Origin: an uncultured Fibrobacter sp.
Lineage (GTDB): Bacteria > Fibrobacterota > Fibrobacteria > Fibrobacterales > Fibrobacteraceae
Direction of reading: 5' to 3'
DNA length: 64,000 bases
Assembly: GCA_946408125.1 (NCBI GenBank)
Contig: CAMJQW010000007.1
Coordinates: forward strand, 20,949-84,948
The notes under the pieces were generated by a model. That model did no database searches. It was not told the DNA's origin and saw nothing but the letters and a program-made list of their open reading frames with translations. How positions within the stretch are numbered: the stretch's first letter is position 1; every line of letters begins with the position of its first letter. Position numbers and translations under genes: made by a program. This document shows positions 27,961-36,988 of the stretch, piece after piece.

Positions 27961-30705
27961 ATGCGCCATCTCTTTCTTGTCCTCGCAGCCCTGAGCCTGT
28001 TCGCCTGCTCCAATTCCGAAACCCCCGGTTCCTCCGGGAACGGATCGTCCGAGCCCCTGCCCGCCTACCTGGAAGGCATGGTGAAGATTGCGTCGAACGG
28101 CGGCGAAGTCTTCCTGGGGACCAATGCCGAAGAAGCGAAGCCCATCGAACGTCCGCAAATGCACGCGACGTTCAGCTACGATTTCTATATCGCGAGGACC
28201 GAAGCGACCTGCGGGGAATTCAACGAACTCATGCACGGCGAAACGGGAATCACGCTCAACTGCGCGAGCAACGACATTCCCGCTACAGACGTCTCTTACT
28301 ACGACGCCGTCCTCTTCACGAACGCAAAAAGCAAGGCCGCAGGCCTCGACACCGCCTATACCTATAATAAGATTGTACTTGACGCCGAGAAGCACTGCAC
28401 GAACCTGGAAGGATTCGAATTCCATCCCGAAGTGAACGCTTTCCGCCTCCCGACCGAAGCGGAATGGATCCTCACCGCCAATATGTACTCGAACAAGGTC
28501 TACAGCTGGAACTCCGACAACTCGGGATTCGCACTGCACCCGATATGCACCAAGGCGCCCAGCAAGGACGATATCTGCGACATCGTCGGAAACGCGATGG
28601 AACTCGTCAACGACTGGATGGGAAGCCTTCGCGACACCTCCGTCCACAACTACCTCGGCGCCTCCGAAGGCTCCTCCATCGGGCAGCGCATCGTCAAGGG
28701 AGGAAGCTACCGCGAAGCCGCCGTCGCCATCAACCACTACAGCCGCGGTGATGTCTATACCGTAACTTCGGGCACGCGCACGGCCTACATCGGTTTCCGC
28801 ATCGCCTTCGGCGCCATCCCGAACGCAACCACCACTAACGACGAAGGCGACACCCAGTCCGGAGTCATCTCTCCCGTGGCGAATTTCGCGACCGTCCGCT
28901 CCCTCGCGGGATCCTTCATGGTCAAGCTCGCCTTCCGCAACGACATCTCCGGAAACCTCGCCTTCATCGACTACGCGAGCGGCGATCCCTACGTTTCAGA
29001 AATCGCGGACACGATGGACGTGTACCATCCCGACATCTCCCCGGACGGCAGCCGCGTCGCTTTCTGCACGGGCCTCGAAGGAGTCTCAGGCAAATCAGAA
29101 ATATATGTCCGCAAGCTTGACGATGCGGGCTCGGACCTCGTGAAACTCGACTTCGAAAATGCGGCCATTCCCAGATGGCGTGTCCTTGAAAGCGGCGATA
29201 CCGTCATCGTGTTCGTAAGCGACGCCGGCAACAACCGCGAAAACGCTACGTTCATGGGAAAATCCACCTGGCAGGTCACCTTCGCAAACGGGAACTTCGG
29301 GACCCCGCAGAAACTCTTCGACGGAGCCTACCACGGAGGTATCAGCGACGACAACTCCCTCGCCGTCACAGGTTCGAGCCTGTTGCGCGCACGCATCGCG
29401 AAAAGCGGTTCGGACAGCTCCACGGACACCGTCTGGTACGCGGGTGAGCAAGCCTGCAACGTATCGCTTGCAAACGACGGCAGCAAGCGCACGATGTTCC
29501 TCGATTTTGGCGGAAAGCCCGGCAGGGAATTCGCAGGCAGCAGCTACGGCACGCACGAACGCCTGCTTATCGCGGACAAGAACGGCAAGCTGATCCAATC
29601 CGTCGCGGCCCCCGGAGGGTACAGCTTCGACCACAGCGAATGGGTCCACGGCCTCAAGGATATCGCCGTCGCCACGCTCGCAAACAAGAACGGGGCACAC
29701 ACCAAGATTGCGCTTGTGGACATTTCGAACTCGACCCTGGTCGAACTTGCGAAGGGCAGCGAGCTGTGGCACCCGTGCCTCTGGGCATACCCCCTCACCG
29801 GAATCTCCACTTACGGGAAACTCGACCCGGATAGCGCCGCATCGTATTACTACGGGCGCGACGCGAAGCTATTCACGTTCAAGATGAACGCGCTCTGGTC
29901 CATTTCCGATTCCGTCGAGATTGTCGCGCTCGGATCTTCCCGCATGAGCTCCGGATTCGAGGCAAAGGCGATGCAGTCCGGATACGCTTTTAACATGGCG
30001 ACCGTCCCCTGCGATATGGACGTCATCGGCTTCGCCGCCGAAAACTACGTCCTGCCGCACTGCAAAAAACTGAAGTTCCTCATCGTGAGCGTCGATTTCG
30101 ACCTCTGGTCTGAAAAGCCGGGCTACAACCTGAACAAGAACATCGGCGGCATTCCCGGATTCGCCTACGACAAGAACCACTCTTACTGGAAGGATTCGCT
30201 CCCGCCGCACTTCATTGAACTGAATACCAACTACCTGAAGGGCATCTACTTCCTGGACAGCTTCAAGGAAGAATACCTCGGATGGGTGAACCTGCAACCG
30301 GGCGGATGGACTACGGGCGGCTATAACGAGAACGCGGTCGTAGGAGATTCCACGTGGAGCGACAGCCGCATCTATAGCGCAAGCATGGACCGCCTGAAGA
30401 GCCTGATCGAATACACCCGCGAAAAGGACGTCGTCCTCGTCGGAGTCATTTTCCCGCAGTCGCCGTACTACAAGAAGACGGGCTCGTTCGGGCGTTACGG
30501 CATGCGCCGCAGCACCGCGGATTCCCTGACCAAGGTCCTGAAGGACTGGACAAAGAAATACCCGAACTTCATGCTCGTCGACGAGAACAAGATGGGCAAC
30601 CACGACTACACCGACGATATGGCCTACGATTACGACCACCTGAGCATTCCGGGCGCACGAAAGATAACCATGACGCTTGACTCCCTTATCGGATTACGCA
30701 AATGA
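27961..30705 (+). CDS. TIGR02171-like paralogous lipoprotein: FGE/sulfatase-modifying-factor-like domain, TolB-like propeller, C-terminal domain
   Basis: Lipobox LSLFAC; FYIARTEATCGEFNELM...RLPTEAEW...VKGGSYRE...GFRIAFG (FGE-like); ISPDGSRVAFCTG (PD40-like). Confidence 0.75.
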   Translation: MRHLFLVLAALSLFACSNSETPGSSGNGSSEPLPAYLEGMVKIASNGGEVFLGTNAEEAKPIERPQMHATFSYDFYIARTEATCGEFNELMHGETGITLNCASNDIPATDVSYYDAVLFTNAKSKAAGLDTAYTYNKIVLDAEKHCTNLEGFEFHPEVNAFRLPTEAEWILTANMYSNKVYSWNSDNSGFALHPICTKAPSKDDICDIVGNAMELVNDWMGSLRDTSVHNYLGASEGSSIGQRIVKGGSYREAAVAINHYSRGDVYTVTSGTRTAYIGFRIAFGAIPNATTTNDEGDTQSGVISPVANFATVRSLAGSFMVKLAFRNDISGNLAFIDYASGDPYVSEIADTMDVYHPDISPDGSRVAFCTGLEGVSGKSEIYVRKLDDAGSDLVKLDFENAAIPRWRVLESGDTVIVFVSDAGNNRENATFMGKSTWQVTFANGNFGTPQKLFDGAYHGGISDDNSLAVTGSSLLRARIAKSGSDSSTDTVWYAGEQACNVSLANDGSKRTMFLDFGGKPGREFAGSSYGTHERLLIADKNGKLIQSVAAPGGYSFDHSEWVHGLKDIAVATLANKNGAHTKIALVDISNSTLVELAKGSELWHPCLWAYPLTGISTYGKLDPDSAASYYYGRDAKLFTFKMNALWSISDSVEIVALGSSRMSSGFEAKAMQSGYAFNMATVPCDMDVIGFAAENYVLPHCKKLKFLIVSVDFDLWSEKPGYNLNKNIGGIPGFAYDKNHSYWKDSLPPHFIELNTNYLKGIYFLDSFKEEYLGWVNLQPGGWTTGGYNENAVVGDSTWSDSRIYSASMDRLKSLIEYTREKDVVLVGVIFPQSPYYKKTGSFGRYGMRRSTADSLTKVLKDWTKKYPNFMLVDENKMGNHDYTDDMAYDYDHLSIPGARKITMTLDSLIGLRK

Positions 30706-31097
30706 GAATTCCCCTCCAGCTCGCCATCATCTTCGGCATCTGCGTCGTAGGCGAAATCCTCCACCGCATCGTAGGCGTACCCCTGCCGGGCAACATCATC
30801 GGGATGGTCATCCTGCTTGCGTTACTTTGTTCTAAAATCATCAAGCTGGAGCAAATCGCGGAAGTTTCGGGATTTTTCCTGAAGCACTTGCCGCTATTCT
30901 TCTTGCCGCCGAGCATCGCCATCATGGGCGTGGGCGACGACATCCTTTCCAGATGGCCGTTGCTCCTTTCGCTCTGCATCGTATTCACGCTCATAACGAT
31001 TGCCGCGGGCGGAATCTCCACGCAGTTCCTGATACGCAGGCAGGAACTCCGCGAAGCGAGACGAAACCATTCCACCGGCGCCGGGGGCAAACGATGA
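30702..31097 (+). CDS. CidA/LrgA family holin-like protein
   Basis: LQLAIIFGICVVGEILHRIVGVPLPGNIIGMVILL; four predicted TM; start overlaps upstream stop. Confidence 0.88.
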   Translation: MRIPLQLAIIFGICVVGEILHRIVGVPLPGNIIGMVILLALLCSKIIKLEQIAEVSGFFLKHLPLFFLPPSIAIMGVGDDILSRWPLLLSLCIVFTLITIAAGGISTQFLIRRQELREARRNHSTGAGGKR

Positions 31098-31783
31098 ACG
31101 CCATTGTCAATTCTCCCCTGTTCGGCATCCTGCTTACGCTCGTCGCATTCGAAATCGGCGCCCTCATCAGCAAAAAATTCAGGTACACGCTCCTGAACCC
31201 GCTGCTCATCGCGAACGTCCTCATCGTAGGGTTCCTGCTGCTCACGGGAATCAGCCTCGAAAGCTACAACGTGGGCGGAGACTATATTTCTCTGCTGCTC
31301 TCTCCCGCGACCGTGATACTCGCGGTTCCGCTCTACAAACAACTGCACAACATCAGGAAGTTCTGGAAGCCCGTCCTGGCAGGCATCTTCGCCGGTAGCC
31401 TTACGTCCATGGCGTGTGTTATTGGGGTGAGCAAGCTACTCGGGCTCGGCGGGACACTCATGCTCTCGCTCTTGCCCAAGTCGATCACGATTCCCATGGG
31501 CAGCGTCGTCTCCGAACAGATCGGAGGCATTCCCTCCGTCACCATCATCGCCATTACCATCACGGGAATCACCGGAGCCGTCGCAGCCCCGGTCGTATGC
31601 AAGTTCTGCCGCATCAAGAACAGCGTCGCCCAGGGTATCGCCATCGGCACGGCGAGTCACGCGCTCGGCACCACCAAGGCTATGGAAATGGGCGAAACCC
31701 AGGGCGCCATGAGCAGCCTCTCCATCGGAATCGCAGGACTCTTCACCGCCATCACGGCTCCGATAATCCTCTCCTTCATTTAG
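31094..31783 (+). CDS. LrgB/CidB family membrane protein
   Basis: LLPKSITIPMGSVVSEQIGG, GIAIGTASHALGTTKAMEMGE; start overlaps cidA-like stop (ATGA). Confidence 0.9.
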   Translation: MNAIVNSPLFGILLTLVAFEIGALISKKFRYTLLNPLLIANVLIVGFLLLTGISLESYNVGGDYISLLLSPATVILAVPLYKQLHNIRKFWKPVLAGIFAGSLTSMACVIGVSKLLGLGGTLMLSLLPKSITIPMGSVVSEQIGGIPSVTIIAITITGITGAVAAPVVCKFCRIKNSVAQGIAIGTASHALGTTKAMEMGETQGAMSSLSIGIAGLFTAITAPIILSFI

Positions 31784-31789
31784 GCACAC

Positions 31790-31818
31790 AAAAAAAGGGC
31801 CGACCCGAAGGCCAGCCC
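31790..31818 (-). terminator. Rho-independent terminator of the FISUMP operon
   Basis: Minus strand GGGCTGGCC-TTCG-GGTCGGCCC (UUCG loop, two GU pairs) followed by TTTTTTT. Confidence 0.85.
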
Positions 31819-31842
31819 AATTTCAAAGGATGACGCTATCCG

Positions 31843-33555
31843 CTAGTTGCTGGCAGCGTTCTGCACGCAGCGCACGGAGTAGTAGTTCGTCTTGTAGTAA
31901 TCGTCTATAGTCAGTCCGTCCGAGCTGTAGCTGAAAATCGCCACATACGCATAGCTGGAACCCGCCTGAACCGACGAGAAGAAGTACGCATTATCCGTCG
32001 AGAACGACGACGAGGTCTTGGAACCGGACGGAATGGCGCTGAATCCAAGCGTATTGCTCGGCATCACGACCGTATACGAAGTATAGGTGGTGAATTTCCA
32101 GGCGTCGGTAGCCTTCAGCAAGGAAGCCGAATTGCCAGCCGCGGCAAAGAGCGATCTCCATTCCGTCGTATCCGGAAGGTGCCAACCCGCGGGACAGATG
32201 CCCTGGTGCGGGCTCTTGATAGAATCCACCGAGATGGAACCGTTACCGTAAGTAGCAGAAACCTTCATTGCGGCAGTCCACCTGTAAAGGAGTCCGCCCG
32301 TCGCACAACCAGGATCGCGGTTATCGTTACAGGCGTAATCGGTCGTGGACATGGTCGAATCCTTGTAGCCCAGGTTCTGGGCCATCCACGTCTTGCCGCC
32401 GATCGCAACCGTCTTGTAGGTCTTGCCGTCGCGGGTATCCTTCAATTCGCCGTACGTCACAGAGGGATTGGTCCAGTCCTTCTTGGTCTTCATGTCCATC
32501 GAATCGGCCACCCACTTGCTGTTCGAGCAATGGAAAGAATAACCCTTGAAGCTATAGTCCTTCCCTTCGCGGGCCTCCGTACAGGCATAGAGCAAGCAGA
32601 CATCCAGGTCCTCGGCCTCACGCCAGCCACCGTCGTAGACATAATAGAGCATGCTCGAGTTCCTGATCAGGCAAAGCGGGTTCAGGTCTTCGTAGTTGTC
32701 CGCCCACGAATCGTAACTGAACTGCCCTTCCCTGAATTCGCCATCAGTTCCGGCCTTCCAGCCGACAGTATCGATCATCGTGAGAGACGGGCTGCTCCAG
32801 TCGCCATAGGAATCGCAATAGTAGTAGCCATACGTCGAGGCATTGTAATAATCCACCACGCCGTTCGTGTCGTACACAATCTCGTTCTTGCGGGCAGACG
32901 TGCACTTGCCGAATATGGATTCGAGGATATCCACCGACGACGAGGAAGACCTGTAGGACGAAGAGGAGTAGCTGCTGGAGGACTTCGCAGAAGACGAAGA
33001 CGAGAGCCAGAGTTTGTATTCCGTCCAGTTACCATCGCTGCAGATAACCCTCTCACCGATCGAGGACACGTAAACAATCGCGCCAACCACCGACGGGAGG
33101 CATGCAGGGAGCGCACTGATCGAAGAAACCGATGTCGGGATGGACTGCAAGGCATATTCCAGCCACTCACCATCGACGCACATCAGGTTCACGTTCAGGC
33201 TCTTCACGTAGAAGACCTTGTCTTCACGGCTGTAGTTACAGGCAGGCAGGTTTGAGTACGACGAGACAGTATCGTCGGCGACGACTCCCTTCTTCATCTT
33301 CTCGACGTCGGCACGCCACACGGCGATGTCGACCCAACCGCCACCGTAACAGACCTTGCGGGAATCTTCCTCGGAAAGGTACACGACCATGCCTTCCCTC
33401 TCCGTGGTGCACTCGAGCGAATCAAGGTCCTTCTCGGACTTCACATAATCATCGACGCTATCGGCGGGATCGTAATCGTCATCGCTCCCGCAAGCGACCA
33501 GGGCCATCGAAGAAAGAAGCGATATAGCAAACAGGGCAAAAATATTCTTTTTCAT
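31843..33555 (-). CDS. FISUMP-domain lipoprotein with repeated Cys/Trp modules
   Basis: Lipobox MALVAC; repeats C..(R)EG..VYV....CxdGxW; single FISUMP domain IGGKTWMAQNLGY...CPAGWHLPDTTEW...VRCVQN. Confidence 0.8.
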   Translation of the reverse strand: MKKNIFALFAISLLSSMALVACGSDDDYDPADSVDDYVKSEKDLDSLECTTEREGMVVYLSEEDSRKVCYGGGWVDIAVWRADVEKMKKGVVADDTVSSYSNLPACNYSREDKVFYVKSLNVNLMCVDGEWLEYALQSIPTSVSSISALPACLPSVVGAIVYVSSIGERVICSDGNWTEYKLWLSSSSSAKSSSSYSSSSYRSSSSSVDILESIFGKCTSARKNEIVYDTNGVVDYYNASTYGYYYCDSYGDWSSPSLTMIDTVGWKAGTDGEFREGQFSYDSWADNYEDLNPLCLIRNSSMLYYVYDGGWREAEDLDVCLLYACTEAREGKDYSFKGYSFHCSNSKWVADSMDMKTKKDWTNPSVTYGELKDTRDGKTYKTVAIGGKTWMAQNLGYKDSTMSTTDYACNDNRDPGCATGGLLYRWTAAMKVSATYGNGSISVDSIKSPHQGICPAGWHLPDTTEWRSLFAAAGNSASLLKATDAWKFTTYTSYTVVMPSNTLGFSAIPSGSKTSSSFSTDNAYFFSSVQAGSSYAYVAIFSYSSDGLTIDDYYKTNYYSVRCVQNAASN

Positions 33556-33564
33556 GATGACCTC

Positions 33565-35520
33565 CTATTCCTCTTCTTCGCTAGAAGAAGTTTCCACTAC
33601 ATCAGAAGAACTTGCAATCACCTCAGACGAAGAGGTCTCCACAACGGCCGCAGAACTTGGTATCACCGCAGACGAAGAGCTCTCCTCGACAACCTCAGAA
33701 CTAGTCGGGACCACGGTTTCGGAACTAGTCGGGACCACGGCGGAGCTAGGAGCAGGGGACTCGGCCGAAGAACTCGAAGCTACGACCGACGAACTCGACG
33801 TCGGCACGACCGTCCCGCTGTTCTTCACGCAGCGGAGCGAACAGTAGTAGCCCTTGCCTGTATAGTCCCTGGAAAGATTCTTCGAACTGTAAGACATGGT
33901 AAACACATAGTACCTGCTGGCGTTATACTGCGTAGCCGTACAGAACGTCGTTTCGAAGCCGCCCTCATCCGACTGGTCTTCGCCAGCCGGGACCGCCGTA
34001 AAGCCCGAGGAGTTCGTCGGCGTTATCGAAGAGTAGTAACTCCAGGCGCCCACCGCCATCAGGGACTGCGCATCGCTGCTCACCGACTTGCGGAGGTTCT
34101 GCCATTCCGTGGTATCCGGAACATGCCAGCCTGTCGGGCAGATACCCGTGCCGTCCATGTTCTCCGATGTCGCCAGGGCGGACTCGTATGCCGTCGTGAG
34201 GTTCATCGCGGCGGTCCAGCTGTAGAAGCGTCCGCCCTTCGTGCAGTTCTCCTCAATATTGCCATAGCAGGCGTTGCGCAGCTGGAGGGCAACCGTCGTC
34301 TTTTCATCCGCATAGTTCAGGTTCTCGGCCATCCACGTCGTCCCGTCGATCGTGACCGTCTTGTAGGTCTTGCCGTCGCGGGTATCCGTCAGGGACCCGT
34401 AAGAAACTCCGCTGTTGAAGAAGCTCTTGCCGCTCATGTCGTAGAAGAGCTGTTCCTTCCAGGCAGAACCGTTGCACATGTAGGTCACGGTTCCCTTCGT
34501 CGCGACCGTACCCGCAGTCGTCGGGAGGCACGCCTTGCTGAAGCAAATTTCGAGAGTATTCGCCTTGCGCCAGGTAGAACCCGTGAACACGTAGGTGTAG
34601 CGGTCGTTCGTCTTGAAGGCGGAAGTACAGGCGGCATCCGTAGAAGAATAGTATTCCGCCCAGACGCCGTTCTTCAAGGCGCCCACGACGGTGTCGGTCG
34701 GGAATCCCTTGGTGTCCAGCTCGAATTCCGTCGTGGAGAGCCACAGGCCGGAACGGCAGACATACGTGTCGGTGCTAGACTCGTTAATCTCGTCGTCAGC
34801 ATCGATGGCATACTGGCCTTCCTTGCTCGCGTTGCAAACGCCGAGCACGGAATCCCTCAGGACGTTGCCCTTCCTGTAATCGCGCGCAGACGAACTGGAC
34901 GAACGGTAGCTGGAGCTGGACCAACCAACATACTCGGTCCAGTCCCCGTCATCGCAGACCAGGATCATCTTGTCGTCCTTCACGTAAATCGAGTCACCCT
35001 CGTGCGAGGAGTTGCAGGGATACGACGTAATTTTCGAAATCGTGGCGATCGTATCCATCGAGGTGCCCTTGGAGCTGCTGGATTTCGTCTTGGCCGGCTT
35101 GTATTCCTTCCATTCGTAATCCAGGCAGCGCATGTACGAGTTGAGCGAGGCGACGAACACCACCATGCTGTCGTAACCGTAAGAGCAGTTGTAGAGCATG
35201 CTGAGCGAGGGGATGGTATCGTCCGCCTCGGCATAGATGTTCAGCCTCGTATTGGAGCTCGCCGAGCCGCCCTCGTCGGCCGACAGGACGAATTCCGACC
35301 AGAACCCATCTGCGCAGTAAAGGTACATCCGCTCGTCGGCAAGGTAGACGGAGTCCCCGTCATTCGACTTGCTGCAAAGCGGGAGGTCGTCGTAAGAGTC
35401 GACCTTCGAATACTTCTGGGTCGGGTCCATATCGTCGTTGCCGGAAGCGGAATCCCCGCAAGCCACGAAACCACCCGTCACCAGGCCAATTGCTAATATC
35501 GAGCTAAAGCGCTTTTTCAT
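33565..35520 (-). CDS. FISUMP-domain lipoprotein with Cys/Trp modules and C-terminal Ser/Val-rich tail
   Basis: Lipobox GGFVAC; IDGTTWMAENLNY, CPTGWHVPDTTEW, LRCVKN; about 80-aa Ser/Val/Glu tail; ATG 35520 after AAGGAGG. Confidence 0.8.
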   Translation of the reverse strand: MKKRFSSILAIGLVTGGFVACGDSASGNDDMDPTQKYSKVDSYDDLPLCSKSNDGDSVYLADERMYLYCADGFWSEFVLSADEGGSASSNTRLNIYAEADDTIPSLSMLYNCSYGYDSMVVFVASLNSYMRCLDYEWKEYKPAKTKSSSSKGTSMDTIATISKITSYPCNSSHEGDSIYVKDDKMILVCDDGDWTEYVGWSSSSYRSSSSSARDYRKGNVLRDSVLGVCNASKEGQYAIDADDEINESSTDTYVCRSGLWLSTTEFELDTKGFPTDTVVGALKNGVWAEYYSSTDAACTSAFKTNDRYTYVFTGSTWRKANTLEICFSKACLPTTAGTVATKGTVTYMCNGSAWKEQLFYDMSGKSFFNSGVSYGSLTDTRDGKTYKTVTIDGTTWMAENLNYADEKTTVALQLRNACYGNIEENCTKGGRFYSWTAAMNLTTAYESALATSENMDGTGICPTGWHVPDTTEWQNLRKSVSSDAQSLMAVGAWSYYSSITPTNSSGFTAVPAGEDQSDEGGFETTFCTATQYNASRYYVFTMSYSSKNLSRDYTGKGYYCSLRCVKNSGTVVPTSSSSVVASSSSAESPAPSSAVVPTSSETVVPTSSEVVEESSSSAVIPSSAAVVETSSSEVIASSSDVVETSSSEEEE

Positions 35521-35602
35521 GTGCGCCCCTCCTTTATGCCAAAAATACACCGTAAATATAGTTTTATTTCTTTTGAAGTGATATAACCTTCCCTCAACAA
35601 GT

Positions 35603-36955
35603 CTACTCATCTTTCACACAACGGACTGAATGAAATTCGTCTTTTTGAGCCGATCCTAGAGCATCAATCGAGATTTCATCAATCGAGTAGGGATTATAGA
35701 TATCCGTATATACATGTGTCTTATCAATTTCAGTAACCAACCAAAAACTTGTCGAACCGAAATGCATTGGGTCATCAATCGCCCAAAAAAATTCCGACAA
35801 CTGACCTGTGTGAAAACCATCATAATTGGTCAATCGCCAAGTAACTATTCTAGAATATTCATCATATGTCGGAAGGTGCCATCCTTTAGGACATACGCCC
35901 CGGACTTTTTCACTTGAACACTTATGCCATTTCTCATCTGTATCAAAAAAACCGCATCCCTTTCCATCTTCACTGAAAAGCGCAGCACTATCCATTGCCG
36001 CAGACCAAAGATAAAGCCGTCCAAATTTTTCATCGTTACAAAACGACAAATCATCCCAAATGCACCAACTGGAAGAATCCAAGGTTGACGTCGGTTGCAA
36101 ATAAGCATAATTCAGATTATCTACCATCCATATTTGTTGATTGATTTTCAATGTCGCATAAATTTGTCCATCCCGATCGTCGACCAGAATCCCATATGGA
36201 GATTCCTTGGTGATAGACGCATCTTGATCCGAAGAAACCCCCATAACGCATCTGACAAAGCAAGAATCAGGTCCATCCTGCATGGCTTTTCTGGGATCTT
36301 TTAGATTATAGCCAATAGACGCCTTGTATTTGTCTAGAAACATGGTGTACATCACCTCTCCATCCGTTTCAGTAGACGAATAAAAACAGGTTCTGGGCCC
36401 ATTAAAATCTCCAGACCACCCGATTATGGTATTTAAGTTATAAGCAACCGTATATTCATTTTCAACAGCGGCAAATAGGGTGTCCCATTCCGGACGGCTA
36501 GGCAGATGCCATCCGTGAGGACATATTCCCTGGACGGGATATGCCGGCGAACATTCCGGGCCATATCCACATCCTCTCCCATTTCCAGAAAGAATTCCGG
36601 CACTATCCATGGCCACGCTCCACGAGTACCTACGGCCATATCTCGCGCAACTATCTTGAGAGTCATACTGACATACGCTATTTGCCGCTTCATAGTTCAG
36701 ATTTTCCATCATCCAAACTTGGCTACCGACAGCAACCGTCTTGTATTCCCGTCCATCGCGTTCATCCACCATCGTCCCGTAAGATATGTACAATTCGCTC
36801 GAAGAACTTTGCCCTAGGGAGCCTGACGACGAAGACATTAGACTTGCCGCAGCGCAAGACTGCTCCTCAACATCCACACTTAAAGAATCGCCATTGGAAC
36901 AGGCAGCAAGCAAGAAAGCGGCTGTCGCAAAAAGATGTATTATAATCCTGCGCAT
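35603..36955 (-). CDS. FISUMP-domain lipoprotein (two domains)
   Basis: Lipobox FLLAAC; two FISUMP domains (VGSQVWMMENLNY, INQQIWMVDNLNY); N-terminal half nearly identical to the 36989-38380 gene. Confidence 0.85.
   Translation of the reverse strand: MRRIIIHLFATAAFLLAACSNGDSLSVDVEEQSCAAASLMSSSSGSLGQSSSSELYISYGTMVDERDGREYKTVAVGSQVWMMENLNYEAANSVCQYDSQDSCARYGRRYSWSVAMDSAGILSGNGRGCGYGPECSPAYPVQGICPHGWHLPSRPEWDTLFAAVENEYTVAYNLNTIIGWSGDFNGPRTCFYSSTETDGEVMYTMFLDKYKASIGYNLKDPRKAMQDGPDSCFVRCVMGVSSDQDASITKESPYGILVDDRDGQIYATLKINQQIWMVDNLNYAYLQPTSTLDSSSWCIWDDLSFCNDEKFGRLYLWSAAMDSAALFSEDGKGCGFFDTDEKWHKCSSEKVRGVCPKGWHLPTYDEYSRIVTWRLTNYDGFHTGQLSEFFWAIDDPMHFGSTSFWLVTEIDKTHVYTDIYNPYSIDEISIDALGSAQKDEFHSVRCVKDE
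36159..36955. repeat. 797-bp direct repeat, copy A
   Basis: Collinear with 37584-38380 at constant offset 1425; only a few mismatches seen by eye (near 36905 and 36929). Confidence 0.9.
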
Positions 36956-36988
36956 AGTGGTTCCTCTTTTACAATCCATCAGCATTTT

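Noticed and set aside
27925-28737. 270-aa minus-strand ORF opposite the TIGR02171-like gene
   Set aside because: Overlaps a plus-strand gene with clear lipobox and domain motifs; the translation looks like a frame shadow.
30702-31783. Phage holin module
   Set aside because: Motifs match chromosomal CidA/LrgA and LrgB families; no endolysin or other phage genes nearby.
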